Virus record (IMG/VR): IMGVR_UViG_3300021437_000041
Location: 1 to 40,863 of that record
Direction: 5' to 3' (one strand)
DNA length: 40,863 bases
Origin: a virus
Made by a program: the position numbers and the translations under genes. Numbering within the stretch: position 1 is the stretch's first letter; the number at the start of each line of letters is the position of its first letter. This document shows, in pieces, positions 7,352-14,614 of the stretch. Below the pieces are notes generated by a model that worked only from the letters and a program-made list of their open reading frames with translations, ran no database searches and was not told the DNA's origin.

Positions 7352-7400
7352 TGACTTTGGGCTCCTTCGGTGGCCGCCGCGACGGCAACCTCATGCCCTA

Positions 7401-7410
7401 ATCAACTAAT
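7401..7410 (-). promoter_or_regulatory. Candidate operator, left copy (ATCAACTAAT)
   Basis: Inverse complement of 8088-8097. It lies upstream of the leftward operon, 50 bases before the 7007-7351 start. Two copies flanking a regulator gene suggest paired operators. Confidence 0.5.
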
Positions 7411-7450
7411 GCTTTGATTGCGAACGTGCAACCAAAAAAATGCTTTCAGT

Positions 7451-7494
7451 AAAAAATAAATAGGCCCTCCCTGTTTATTGGGGAAGGCCTATTT
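7451..7494 (-). terminator. Intrinsic terminator of the XRE regulator gene
   Basis: AATAGGCC (7459-7466) pairs with GGCCTATT (7486-7493), with further inner pairs of CCC to GGG. Read on the minus strand it ends in a long A/T run rich in T. It stops transcription from the 7551-8030 gene before the leftward operon. Confidence 0.8.
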
Positions 7495-7550
7495 GGTTTC
7501 GAACACCTGATCGCGAGCAAAAGCGCCGCGCTTGTAGCTAGTCGCTAGGG

Positions 7551-8030
7551 CTATCTGCTGTTGCGAGACGGCTTTTCCCGTGCGCGTGGCACTTCTCGCA
7601 CCTTCTGCGGAGTAGAGCGCATGTCGCGCAATTCTTGCTCCAGCTTAGCCATTCGCTCCTCGCTACGCCTCTCGGATTGCGACATGACCAGCTGTATTTC
7701 CTGGAGCTTTTGCTCTAACCGCTCGTTTTCGATCCGCCTCTTCTCGGCATCGAACAAATACAAACGGTAGGGACGCTCCCCCTTGTACCTATCTAACCAG
7801 TACCCACCATCCATGCCCAACGTGTCGCACAATTTTTGCGCGACATCGAGGGAAACCCCCGAAACTCCAGTGTCTTCTATGCGGGCGTACGCGTTGATGT
7901 ACGTCTGGCCCAGACCCGCCCTCCTCCCGATTTCCGCCTCCGATAAACCTTCACGCTTGAGCTGCCAAATCAACCAGTGGAGTCGCCACCCATGTATCGT
8001 TGGTGACGGCTTATGTTTTCTGCCGGCCAT
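7551..8030 (-). CDS. XRE-family transcription regulator with coiled-coil tail (repressor-like)
   Basis: 159 residues from the ATG at 8030. The HTH is at about 27-52 (S-E-A-E-I-G-R-R-A-G-L-G-Q-T-Y-I). A sensor-like middle follows, then a charged coiled coil at about 95-140. No peptidase domain of the LexA/CI type is visible. A perfect TATAAT (minus strand, 8088-8083) puts transcription start near 8076. In-frame starts at GTG 8072 and ATG 8084 exist, so the N-terminus is uncertain. Position opposite a second HTH gene and between two arms suggests the lysogeny-type repressor. Confidence 0.75.
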   Translation of the reverse strand: MAGRKHKPSPTIHGWRLHWLIWQLKREGLSEAEIGRRAGLGQTYINAYARIEDTGVSGVSLDVAQKLCDTLGMDGGYWLDRYKGERPYRLYLFDAEKRRIENERLEQKLQEIQLVMSQSERRSEERMAKLEQELRDMRSTPQKVREVPRAREKPSRNSR

Positions 8031-8082
8031 GCTCGCACTATCGCGCTTTTTTGGACCATTTTTTTGTTGCACCTCCGCGACC

Positions 8083-8088
8083 ATTATA
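8083..8088 (-). promoter_or_regulatory. -10 element TATAAT of the XRE regulator
   Basis: Perfect consensus hexamer on the minus strand, overlapping the right ATTAGTTGAT operator copy by one base. No convincing -35 is seen at 16-18 bp. Confidence 0.45.
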
Positions 8089-8097
8089 TTAGTTGAT
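8088..8097 (+). promoter_or_regulatory. Candidate operator, right copy (ATTAGTTGAT)
   Basis: Perfect inverse of 7401-7410. It lies between the divergent regulator genes and abuts the TATAAT of the leftward one, so a bound protein could block that promoter. Confidence 0.5.
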
Positions 8098-8104
8098 CGT
8101 GGAG

Positions 8105-8434
8105 ATGATGACGCAACAGGAGAGTGTCCGTGGTCGCGCGAGGTCTTGGCCTCGTGATCTTGATTATCAGGTGAGGCGGATTCTCGCCGCGGTAAAGCGC
8201 GGCAAGGATCTGCGTGAGGTAGCAGCGTCTCCGAAATACCAGCCGCGAGCGATTGCTGCTGCATACCTGGAGATCCATGACCTTTCGCAATCTGATCTGG
8301 CTCGCGAGCTGGATTGTTCGCAAGGTCACGTGTGGGGAGTGCTTCATGGTCGGTATGCGCCGACCGCTCATCGGTTACTTCGTGCATGGCGTGATGTAGT
8401 GGGTATCCCTACGACACGGTGGCTTGCGTGCTGA
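8105..8434 (+). CDS. Small HTH protein, Cro-like position
   Basis: 109 residues. A helix-turn-helix lies at about 62-85 (L-S-Q-S-D-L-A-R-E-L-D-C-S-Q-G-H-V-W-G-V-L-H-G). The N-terminal half is basic. In-frame starts at TTG 8093, GTG 8099, ATG 8105 and ATG 8108 are all close to the candidate promoter, and none has a separated Shine-Dalgarno. It diverges from the XRE gene and heads the rightward arm, the place of Cro in lambdoid phages; that role is inference. Confidence 0.65.
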   Translation: MMTQQESVRGRARSWPRDLDYQVRRILAAVKRGKDLREVAASPKYQPRAIAAAYLEIHDLSQSDLARELDCSQGHVWGVLHGRYAPTAHRLLRAWRDVVGIPTTRWLAC

Positions 8435-8450
8435 CCACACGCAAAGCAGT

Positions 8451-8468
8451 TCACCAAGAAATTGATTG
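8451..8468 (+). promoter_or_regulatory. 18-bp motif copy (TCACCA-AGAAAT-TGATTG)
   Basis: Matches the YYACYA-N6-TGRTAS-like family and shares AAATTGATTG with 33239-33256. It would serve the rightward replication operon. Confidence 0.5.
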
Positions 8469-8547
8469 CCGCTGCGCAGATTGGCGCGAGGGAAGGGTGC
8501 CGTTTAGTAAGCAGCGCCACGCCGGCCCTCGCGCGAGTCTGTGGAGT

Positions 8548-8682
8548 ATGAAATCGGCCGAGAAGCTGAACTCTGAAGTGCGGCGCTGCGAAGACTCCGC
8601 ACTCAGAGCTGAGTGTCTCGACCTATGGCCCGCAAGGCATTGCTGGCCTGAACGAGTTCTCAGCGCGCCGTTGCCATCATGA
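8548..8682 (+). CDS. Possible 44-residue peptide
   Basis: ATG at 8548 with GGAG one base upstream, too close for normal use. Composition is mixed with four Cys/Trp-rich positions and no recognisable fold. Listed because the interval otherwise has no gene; it may be untranslated. Confidence 0.2.
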   Translation: MKSAEKLNSEVRRCEDSALRAECLDLWPARHCWPERVLSAPLPS

Positions 8683-8762
8683 CGCGGTTGCTCAATTCCC
8701 CCTGAGCAGCCTGCAGCTGATGGCGGCGGCGTCTTTTTCTCTCGAACCAAAGAGGAGACGGT

Positions 8763-9764
8763 ATGCCACCAGAAAATGAAACGCCCGCCTCGGGAACCAA
8801 CCGAGACGGGCAGAACCAGAAAACGAAACTGAGAGGAATATACAGCGGGATTAGTAGAGGCGCCACCCCCGAGACTGCGGAAAAAGAAGCTTCCCGGCAA
8901 CTTTCCGTAGGCTCTAGCGAAGGTGGAGCCCGCGTGCAGAGATCGCACGCACTCAAGCCACTCGTCAAATGGGTAGGCGGCAAGACGCAGCTGCTCGACG
9001 AGATCCTGCGCGAGTTCCCCGAGGACTCGGATCAGCTTCGCTACGTTGAACCATTCTGCGGCGGGGCAGCTGTGTACTGGCGTGTCGCAAATGAGCGTTG
9101 CCTCCTTGCTGACACGTGTTTGCCGCTCATCAACTTCTACCGTGCAGTGCAGAGTTGTCCGATCGCGGTGAGCGCAGAGCTCGAGCACCTGCCCGGCGAC
9201 CGCGCTTTCTACGAAGCGCTTCGTGATGAATTCAATGCGTCGATCGAAAACATGGACGAGCGCTCATCCGCGCTCTTTGTGTGGCTGAACAAGAATTGCT
9301 TCAACGGACTCTGGCGCACCAATCGGGCCGGCAAGTTCAACGTTCCGGCGGGGAAGGGCAACGTATCACTTCCCACGTTGGGCGAGTTTTTTGCCGCTGC
9401 CGACCGCATGCGCGGCACGGACTTCGTGTGCATGCCGTTTCAGTGGGTGCTGTCGGACTGCGGCAAGGGCGACCTCGTCTACGTCGACCCTGTCTATCTT
9501 CCGGTGAAGCACGACTCCTTCGCGCAGTACGCAGGGCCGGGCAGCTTCACGATTGACGACCATTTCGAGCTGCGCGTTCTTTGCGAGCGCGCGGTCGAGC
9601 GCGGCGCGCACGTGATCGTTTCGAACAGCGACACACTCGCAACGCGCGATATCTGGCGCAAGCACCGCATCCGCAAGGTAGACGCGCGCCGTAGCGTGAA
9701 CAGCAAGGGTACGGGCCGCGGCGCGGTGGGTGAGCTGATCATCCGCGTGGAGGCTCGCCCATGA
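8763..9764 (+). CDS. dam: Dam-like DNA adenine-N6 methyltransferase, variant DPVY motif
   Basis: The family signature L-V-K-W-V-G-G-K opens the domain at about residue 66. Motif I is E-P-F-C-G-G-A-A-V-Y-W near 99. W-L-N-K-N-C-F-N-G-L-W-R-T-N-R lies in the target-recognition part. The catalytic motif reads D-P-V-Y (242-245) instead of DPPY. Two starts are plausible: ATG 8763 with strong AGAGGAG, giving a Ser/Gly/Thr-rich 57-residue extension, or GTG 8934 with GGTGGAG, giving 276 residues close to usual family length. It is coupled to the initiator gene by ATGA. The expected target is GATC, which clusters in the next gene. Confidence 0.85.
   Translation: MPPENETPASGTNRDGQNQKTKLRGIYSGISRGATPETAEKEASRQLSVGSSEGGARVQRSHALKPLVKWVGGKTQLLDEILREFPEDSDQLRYVEPFCGGAAVYWRVANERCLLADTCLPLINFYRAVQSCPIAVSAELEHLPGDRAFYEALRDEFNASIENMDERSSALFVWLNKNCFNGLWRTNRAGKFNVPAGKGNVSLPTLGEFFAAADRMRGTDFVCMPFQWVLSDCGKGDLVYVDPVYLPVKHDSFAQYAGPGSFTIDDHFELRVLCERAVERGAHVIVSNSDTLATRDIWRKHRIRKVDARRSVNSKGTGRGAVGELIIRVEARP
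8783..8811. other. Strong hairpin in the 5' part of dam
   Basis: GCCCG-C-CTCGG pairs with CCGAG-A-CGGGC around a 7-base loop. It lies in the N-terminal extension, so it could fold in a 5' untranslated leader if GTG 8934 is the real start. Confidence 0.5.
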
Positions 9765-10822
9765 GCCGCAAGAGCACGTTCCCGTTTACCAGGTGCCACA
9801 AAGGCGGCTCCATCAAGTGGCTCGACCTCACCATCGCGCAACGCGGTCTACTCGGACTTCTGTGGTCGCTCGGCGAGCCGGACTCGGACGGCACTGAGTC
9901 GATTATCGAGACAGCGGGAACAGACGCCGCCTCGCACCTGACCATGCGGCTGAACATTCGCCGCGACCGCGATCGCAAGTCCACCACGCGAAGTGTGCGC
10001 GAGTTGATCGATCTGGGTTTTATTGCCACGTCAGCCGGACAGGTCCGTGTGCTTGCAGAAGCCCGGCTTGCCAACGCACAGCCGACATACAGCCAACGCA
10101 CAGCCGGCACACAGCCGACATACAGCCAGACACACAGCCAGCACACAGCCAGCACACAGCCAGACACACAGGCTAACGTAACTGTCGAGAATCGTTCAGA
10201 ACACGAGTGCAAAAACGATGCCCTAGATCAGAAAGATCAGATCAGATCAGAAGAGAGAGCGCCGCGCACGCGCTCGCGCGAAGAGCAAGTGCCGAGCCAA
10301 GAACCGGCCCCAGGGCTGTTGCCTTGGGCGCCCAAAAATCCTGGGCACCCGATGCATGCCGAGCCACCGCAGGGTTTCACTGAGCCGCCCAGGCCACCGT
10401 CTCCTCGGAGCTTGGGGATCGAGTGGTACTGCCGGGTCACCGGGAGAATCACGGCCTCCTGCCGGTCGAGACCGGCCGACGAACGCGCGTTCGCTTTCAT
10501 CGGCTCTCAGCCTGAGGCAGACCGCGCCCAAGCCGAGCGCAACATACGCGCCCGTATCGAAGACGGGTCCGATCCGTGGCTTGCCGGCCGACTGTCTGAC
10601 CTCGCTGCCGATCATTTTCAGCACGGTTGGCTGAAGTATCTGAAGGGTCAGGTCCGTCCGACCGAGGGTCCGCGATTGCTTCCGCCGATCCGCGCTGACT
10701 ATCACGAGCGCAAGGTTCCGCACCCTCGCTACCCGGAGTTCATGCTCTGCAGCGCCGCCGAGGCTGAGGTGATTCGAGCCGAGATGGCAATGGAACAAGC
10801 GCAGGCGGTTGCCAATGCTTGA
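9761..10822 (+). CDS. Phage replication-initiator-like protein carrying a candidate origin
   Basis: 353 residues. The N-terminal 100 resemble a winged-helix DNA-binding domain (F-P-F-T-R-C, L-T-I-A-Q-R-G-L-L-G-L-L-W-S-L). A Gln/Thr/Ser-rich repetitive segment (about 105-140) is followed by a charged linker, a Pro-rich stretch and a helical C-terminal domain (about 220-353) that could contact the helicase. The ATG overlaps the dam stop and the 3' end overlaps dnaB. By position it is analogous to lambda O or a DnaA/DnaD-like initiator; family not firmly recognised. The repetitive part is encoded by the 11-bp DNA repeats. Confidence 0.6.
   Translation: MSRKSTFPFTRCHKGGSIKWLDLTIAQRGLLGLLWSLGEPDSDGTESIIETAGTDAASHLTMRLNIRRDRDRKSTTRSVRELIDLGFIATSAGQVRVLAEARLANAQPTYSQRTAGTQPTYSQTHSQHTASTQPDTQANVTVENRSEHECKNDALDQKDQIRSEERAPRTRSREEQVPSQEPAPGLLPWAPKNPGHPMHAEPPQGFTEPPRPPSPRSLGIEWYCRVTGRITASCRSRPADERAFAFIGSQPEADRAQAERNIRARIEDGSDPWLAGRLSDLAADHFQHGWLKYLKGQVRPTEGPRLLPPIRADYHERKVPHPRYPEFMLCSAAEAEVIRAEMAMEQAQAVANA
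10078..10161 (+). repeat. Iteron array: eight ACAGCC at 11-bp spacing
   Basis: ACAGCC begins at 10078, 10089, 10100, 10111, 10122, 10134, 10145 and 10156. Spacings are 11 bp except one of 12, about one helical turn. The period is not a multiple of three, so the repeat is kept at DNA level while the encoded peptide shifts register. Candidate initiator-binding iterons. Confidence 0.75.
10226..10248 (+). promoter_or_regulatory. GATC cluster next to the iterons
   Basis: Four GATC sites start at 10226, 10235, 10240 and 10245, in an AGATCAGA-type repeat. This fits methylation-sensitive origin control by the adjacent Dam-like enzyme. Confidence 0.6.
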
Positions 10823-12119
10823 TCTGACGCAGTGGACTACCCAGCACCAGTGGCCACACGACAGCGGCCTCGAGCGTCAGGTCCTTGCTTCCATGCTCGC
10901 GTTTTCCGCATCTGCCGGATACGCGAAATACACGCTTCGAGCGGACGACTTCTACGTTCCTAAGTACGGCGCGATCTTCGCGATCTTTCTGGATTGCATG
11001 GTGGATGGGGCGGTTGATCGCGTTCTTGTCTTGAACCACTGCCGCGGCGACCAAGCGCTCTCCGAACAACTGTCCGACTTGAGCTTTGGCGTGGGGATCG
11101 GGCTGCTTTATGAGGAGCGCATCGAGGCGGCGTGCCAAGCCATCCAGAACTACGCAGCGCTACGTCGCACCGTGGAAGCCTCGCTCAAGGTGGCTGCGAG
11201 ACTGCTGCGCAATGAAGTGGACTCCACCGACGCGGCGGAGCTGATCAACTGGGCGACTTCGGAGCTCACGGATGCGCTGTCGGCTCGTGAAGTTGTGCAC
11301 GGTGGCCGCAGCGTCGAACTGATCGTGGGTGACATCATCCGGGACACGCTCGACCCTCCATCCGAGCCAGGCTTTGTGAAGTCTCCGGTGCACGGGCTCA
11401 ACACTTACCTCGATGGTGGGTTTCACAACGGCCAGCAATACGTAATCGCTGGCCGCCCCGGGTCGGGGAAAACCAGTCTGGCGATGGAATGTGTCGTCCA
11501 CGCCGCCCTCAGCGGCAAGCGTGTTGTTGTTTACAGCTTCGAGATGAAGGACAGACGACTTGTCGAACGTATCCTTGCGTCGCGAGCACAGATAAATGGG
11601 CAGCTGATTCGTCGCCCCACCGTGCTTCGCGAGGAGCAGAAGGCTCAGATCATCAACGAAGGTATGAAGCTCGCGAAGCTGCCGATCAGGGTGGTGGAAG
11701 CGGCGGGCTGGACCATTGACCAAGTTGTGCGTGACGTAAAGCGCGACCACATGCGCAACGGGATCGGCTTGATCTGCCTGGACTACGCGCAGCGCGTAAA
11801 GGTGAAAGGCAAACGTTCGCGGGAGGAAGAGGTGGCTACCATCTCGGGAGAAACAGCCGAGCTTGCCGTCAAACACAACTTCCCCTCGTTACTGCTCGCG
11901 CAGCTCAATCGTGAAGTAGACAAGCGTGCCGAGCATAAGCCGGTGATGGGAGATCTGCGCGAGTCTGGCGCGCTGGAACAAGATGCCGACGCGATCATCT
12001 TCACGTATCGCGACGGAGACAAGTCCGAGTTGATCATCGGCAAGAATCGAGATGGCGAAACCGGTTCTGTTCCGGTGAAGTTCGAGAAGCAATACACGCG
12101 TTTTGTTGATGCCGCATAG
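10815..12119 (+). CDS. dnaB: DnaB-type replicative helicase
   Basis: 434 residues from the ATG at 10815, which overlaps the initiator's stop. The N-terminal domain begins with E-R-Q-V-L-A-S-M-L (DnaB-N type). Walker A is G-R-P-G-S-G-K-T-S near residue 215. F-E-M-K precedes the R-x-x residues of the family, I-C-L-D-Y is Walker B, and Q-L-N-R-E-V-D-K-R and D-L-R-E-S-G-A-L-E-Q-D-A-D match the DnaB C-terminal motifs. Length is near that of phage and bacterial DnaB. It unwinds DNA as a hexamer at the replication fork; the neighbouring initiator probably loads it. Confidence 0.93.
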   Translation: MLDLTQWTTQHQWPHDSGLERQVLASMLAFSASAGYAKYTLRADDFYVPKYGAIFAIFLDCMVDGAVDRVLVLNHCRGDQALSEQLSDLSFGVGIGLLYEERIEAACQAIQNYAALRRTVEASLKVAARLLRNEVDSTDAAELINWATSELTDALSAREVVHGGRSVELIVGDIIRDTLDPPSEPGFVKSPVHGLNTYLDGGFHNGQQYVIAGRPGSGKTSLAMECVVHAALSGKRVVVYSFEMKDRRLVERILASRAQINGQLIRRPTVLREEQKAQIINEGMKLAKLPIRVVEAAGWTIDQVVRDVKRDHMRNGIGLICLDYAQRVKVKGKRSREEEVATISGETAELAVKHNFPSLLLAQLNREVDKRAEHKPVMGDLRESGALEQDADAIIFTYRDGDKSELIIGKNRDGETGSVPVKFEKQYTRFVDAA

Positions 12120-12120
12120 A

Positions 12121-12133
12121 GGAGACACGCTAA
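12121..12133 (+). repeat. Leader repeat GGAGACACGCTAA (plus strand)
   Basis: Exact copy directly after the dnaB stop and abutting the ATG at 12134. Occurrence on both strands shows the element follows gene direction. Confidence 0.85.
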
Positions 12134-12331
12134 ATGGAAAAGACGATTTTGAAAGTTGGGGATTGGATCACGGCGCAAGATGAGGAGCGCTGGCAAGTGG
12201 CTGGCTTTGCGGGCGAAGAGGTCTGGGTTCGGCGCAAAGTGGATAGCTTTGGCGCAAATACGCTGCAGTTGTCCCGTTTCGTACTGCCGTTCAGCAAGGA
12301 AGAGCTAGCCGAGCAGTTGGTGTCCAAATGA
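12134..12331 (+). CDS. Small beta-rich protein, unknown
   Basis: 65 residues. K-V-G-D-W-I, W-Q-V-A-G-F and V-W-V-R-R-K suggest a small beta-barrel, followed by a short acidic helix. The start is fixed by the exact leader repeat and the end overlaps the next ATG. Unrecognised. Confidence 0.65.
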   Translation: MEKTILKVGDWITAQDEERWQVAGFAGEEVWVRRKVDSFGANTLQLSRFVLPFSKEELAEQLVSK

Positions 12332-12519
12332 TGACCAACGCACAAGTGATCCAGAGGGTTGCGGATGTCCTTGGCCCGCCAAAGGACGAGTACGAACTTC
12401 TTGCCAAGGTGCTGAAGCTCATAGCTGCATACGACGAGGAGCTGCGAGCGTCGGACAAGACCATCATGAGCCTTCGAGCGCAGCTGATAGCTGCTAAGAG
12501 GAAAGCCAATGGCGCGTAG
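12328..12519 (+). CDS. Small helical protein, unknown
   Basis: 63 residues, nearly all helical and charged. Its ATGATG start overlaps the preceding stop, and it overlaps the next gene by 11 bases. Unrecognised. Confidence 0.6.
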   Translation: MMTNAQVIQRVADVLGPPKDEYELLAKVLKLIAAYDEELRASDKTIMSLRAQLIAAKRKANGA

Positions 12520-13000
12520 ACCACCGACCGCAACCGAAGCCGGAAAGAAATACGGCGCGAAGTTGGAAAAAGAAGCGCGCGCGAAGGAGCGCGCAGCTCG
12601 CGGCATCGTTGTCAAAGAGCGCGAGAAAAAGCCTGCGGGCCAAGAGGAGCGCGAGTACCAGGCCGAGCTGGAGAAGCGTGGTCAGATGACGATCTTAGAT
12701 CGCGTGCGCGCGGTCGAACTGCATGAGGTGACACATGGCAAGGGGAGCGCTGAGCAGCTTCGAAAAGAAGCTTTGGGCGAAGTTTGCGCAGGAGCAGAAG
12801 TCGCCGGTGGAACAGGCGAAGGCGAAGCTTCAGGCGTCAGCGAAGCGTGCGATGAGCCGCAGGAATGTGCAGGCGAGGCGGCGCAGAGCGATCGATGCGA
12901 CGCAGCACGGACAAGCGTTTGCTGTGTCGCTTCACGTGGACAGCGACAGGCCGCCGCAAACGATGGTCTGCAGCTATCGGATGCGAGGGAACGAGCTTGA
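12509..13000 (+). CDS. Lys/Glu-rich protein with long out-of-frame overlap
   Basis: 163 residues. The first 75 are a charged helix (K-K-Y-G-A-K-L-E-K-E-A-R). The remainder, overlapping the 12735-13472 gene by 266 bases, is Gly/Ala/Glu/Cys-rich and looks like a by-product of the other frame. The N-terminal part is probably the functional unit. Unrecognised. Confidence 0.45.
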   Translation: MARRPPTATEAGKKYGAKLEKEARAKERAARGIVVKEREKKPAGQEEREYQAELEKRGQMTILDRVRAVELHEVTHGKGSAEQLRKEALGEVCAGAEVAGGTGEGEASGVSEACDEPQECAGEAAQSDRCDAARTSVCCVASRGQRQAAANDGLQLSDARERA

Positions 13001-13472
13001 AATCACCGCGCCGATCATGATCAAGCGCTGGTACGACTGGCCACCGAGAGGCAGGGACGGAAAGCTTACGCGCATGGTTCGGTACCATCGCCGCGGTACG
13101 CACGCGGCGTGCGTGGAAGCGCTCCGTCGCCTCGGATTCGAAAGCATCAACGGTGGAATGGTGGGCCTTTTGGAGCGCGTCGAGGCCGTTGGGTTTGTTC
13201 GAATTGCGCCAAAGGTGAAGAAAAAGTTTCTCGACACAGACAGCGCCATCCACACGCTGCATCACGTACGTGACGGCGTATTCGATTCGCTCGTTGGCAT
13301 GAAGCTCAACAAGAACGGTGAGCCGATCTGGCTCGGGCAAGACGCTGACGACGAAGAAGGCGAAGACTTGGTTTCCTGCCACTACAACCAGATCGAGATT
13401 GGCAAAGAGATTGGGATACGCGTTCTTTTCTATTTCAAGCCGGGCATGGCGCCCAAAGGAGACACGTTGTGA
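12735..13472 (+). CDS. Hypothetical 245-residue protein
   Basis: The basic N-terminus (K-R-A-M-S-R-R-N-V-Q-A-R-R-R-R) is followed by a mixed alpha/beta body with W-Y-D-W-P-P and R-R-L-G-F-E-S-I and an acidic patch near the end. The ATG at 12735 is preceded by GAGGTG; ATG 12852 would reduce the overlap with the upstream gene. Family not recognised. It lies in the replication operon and is coupled to the XRE gene by GTGA. Confidence 0.6.
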   Translation: MARGALSSFEKKLWAKFAQEQKSPVEQAKAKLQASAKRAMSRRNVQARRRRAIDATQHGQAFAVSLHVDSDRPPQTMVCSYRMRGNELEITAPIMIKRWYDWPPRGRDGKLTRMVRYHRRGTHAACVEALRRLGFESINGGMVGLLERVEAVGFVRIAPKVKKKFLDTDSAIHTLHHVRDGVFDSLVGMKLNKNGEPIWLGQDADDEEGEDLVSCHYNQIEIGKEIGIRVLFYFKPGMAPKGDTL

Positions 13473-13786
13473 CAAGAGAACTGGAGGAGCTCGAGGCGCT
13501 CGGAGTTGACCCGTTAGCGTTGCGCGCTCGCAGCGAGCGCACGAAGTACGGCGTCACACAGCGGGAGTTTGCACACGCATGCGGAATCGATCAGGCAACG
13601 CTGATCAACTTCGAGCTCGGCAAAATCAGAGGGCAAAAAAAGTTCCCGCGCGGCGCGGCGGACGCGACGCGCGCGAAGATCGCTGCGCTGCTGTCGGAGT
13701 GGGAGAACAATCCGCCCACGCCGCGGCCTGACATGCGCGGCCGGTGGAACTTCGCGCGTGAAGCGCTGAAGAGCAGCCGGCAATGA
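13469..13786 (+). CDS. XRE-type HTH DNA-binding protein
   Basis: 105 residues from a GTG preceded by GGAGACACGTT, a near copy of the leader repeat. The HTH is at about 26-50 (G-V-T-Q-R-E-F-A-H-A-C-G-I-D-Q-A-T-L-I). A basic stretch and a Trp-containing helix follow. It could act as a late or replication regulator; targets unknown. Confidence 0.75.
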   Translation: MTRELEELEALGVDPLALRARSERTKYGVTQREFAHACGIDQATLINFELGKIRGQKKFPRGAADATRAKIAALLSEWENNPPTPRPDMRGRWNFAREALKSSRQ

Positions 13787-13872
13787 CGCAGCACGTTGAC
13801 GTGTGGGCGCCTATCATACTTGTGGTGGTCCTCGGGTACCTCGCGACGTACGGACTGGGCTTCGGGCATTGA
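13783..13872 (+). CDS. 29-residue membrane peptide
   Basis: The ATG overlaps the XRE gene's stop (ATGA). Residues about 8-24 form a hydrophobic helix. One of several tiny membrane peptides in the element. Function unknown. Confidence 0.45.
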   Translation: MTQHVDVWAPIILVVVLGYLATYGLGFGH

Positions 13873-13883
13873 TGCGATCTGAT

Positions 13884-13901
13884 GTATCATTTTATTGGTG
13901 G
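13884..13901. promoter_or_regulatory. 18-bp motif copy (GTATCA-TTTTAT-TGGTGG)
   Basis: Imperfect palindrome of the motif family. On the plus strand TATCAT (13885-13890) would make a -10 whose start point coincides with GTG 13898. Confidence 0.5.
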
Positions 13902-14137
13902 ACCTCCCCGTCGCCATTGGAAGAGTGCTTGGGCTTGTAGGCGCGCTTGCCGACGTGGTCAGAGCCGCGTGGCGCGCGCTCTCGCCCAAGGACCTTGGCG
14001 CCCCGTTGCCGCTCGCTGAGCGCCATCGCTGGGCGCCGCCCGATGAGTTCCACCAGTTCATGCATTGCTTTCACTGCGGCCAAGACTGGAGCCGCGAGAG
14101 GGATTTGTCGCGATGTCCGAAGAAGTGCCGCAACTGA
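13898..14137 (+). CDS. Small zinc-ribbon-like protein, possibly leaderless
   Basis: 79 residues. Hydrophobic helical first half; the C-terminus has C-x2-C plus two further Cys (H-C-F-H-C-G near 60 and C-P-K-K-C near 74), likely a zinc knuckle. The GTG at 13898 has no Shine-Dalgarno and lies inside the promoter motif, so a leaderless transcript is possible. It overlaps the hydrolase start. Confidence 0.45.
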   Translation: MDLPVAIGRVLGLVGALADVVRAAWRALSPKDLGAPLPLAERHRWAPPDEFHQFMHCFHCGQDWSRERDLSRCPKKCRN

Positions 14138-14604
14138 ATACGCAGAGCACGCCGCCCTGGCTGCACATCGCCGAGGCGTACGAGAGCATGAAGATCGTGG
14201 AGATCCCGGGCGCGGCCGCGCACCCGATGATCCTGAAGTTCTTCACGCACACGTCAATGGCGGGCACCAAGGCCGCGTTAGACGACGCCACAGCCTGGTG
14301 CTCGGCCTTCGCTTGTACCTGCATGGAAGAAGCGGGATTCAAGTCGCCGCACTCCGCCGCGGCGCGCGACTGGCTCAAGTGGGGAACGCCTCTCGACAAG
14401 CCCAAGCGTGGATGCGTCGTGGTGTTCGATCGTCACGACGACAAGAATCCGAACGCGGCACACGTAGCGTTCTACATGGCCGATTACAGCGCGGACAAGC
14501 TGCTCGTGTTGGGCGGCAATCAGTTAAACAAAGTCTGCGCGCTCCCACACGAAAAAGAAAAGGTGCTCGGCTATCGCTGGCCTTCCGGCGTGCCGCAGCC
14601 ATGA
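14113..14604 (+). CDS. TIGR02594-family peptidoglycan hydrolase (endolysin-like)
   Basis: 163 residues from ATG 14113. It shows the TIGR02594 pattern: P-P-W-L-H-I-A, E-I-P-G-A, W-C-S-A-F (Cys63), A-A-R-D-W-L-K-W-G, A-H-V-A-F-Y (His117), L-G-G-N-Q and L-G-Y-R-W-P at the end. This NlpC/P60-like fold uses Cys and His to cut peptide links in peptidoglycan and is common in phage lysis cassettes. No signal peptide is seen, so export would need a holin or similar. The small membrane peptide at 13783 could serve, by position only. Confidence 0.85.
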   Translation: MSEEVPQLNTQSTPPWLHIAEAYESMKIVEIPGAAAHPMILKFFTHTSMAGTKAALDDATAWCSAFACTCMEEAGFKSPHSAAARDWLKWGTPLDKPKRGCVVVFDRHDDKNPNAAHVAFYMADYSADKLLVLGGNQLNKVCALPHEKEKVLGYRWPSGVPQP

Positions 14605-14614
14605 GGTCATTCGA

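Larger units (their letters stand above)
8435..8762 (+). other. Intergenic region upstream of the replication genes
   Basis: About 330 bp without a convincing gene. It holds an 18-bp motif copy at 8451-8468, a weakly supported 44-codon reading frame (8548-8682) and, at its right end, the strong AGAGGAG before the ATG at 8763. Confidence 0.6.

Noticed and set aside
8451-9188. 245-codon minus-strand frame opposite dam
   Set aside because: Crosses the regulatory interval and the methylase gene without any signal of its own.
10078-10161. CRISPR array
   Set aside because: Units are 11 bp with 5-bp variable parts inside a coding gene; there are no 25-40 bp repeats with spacers and no cas genes.
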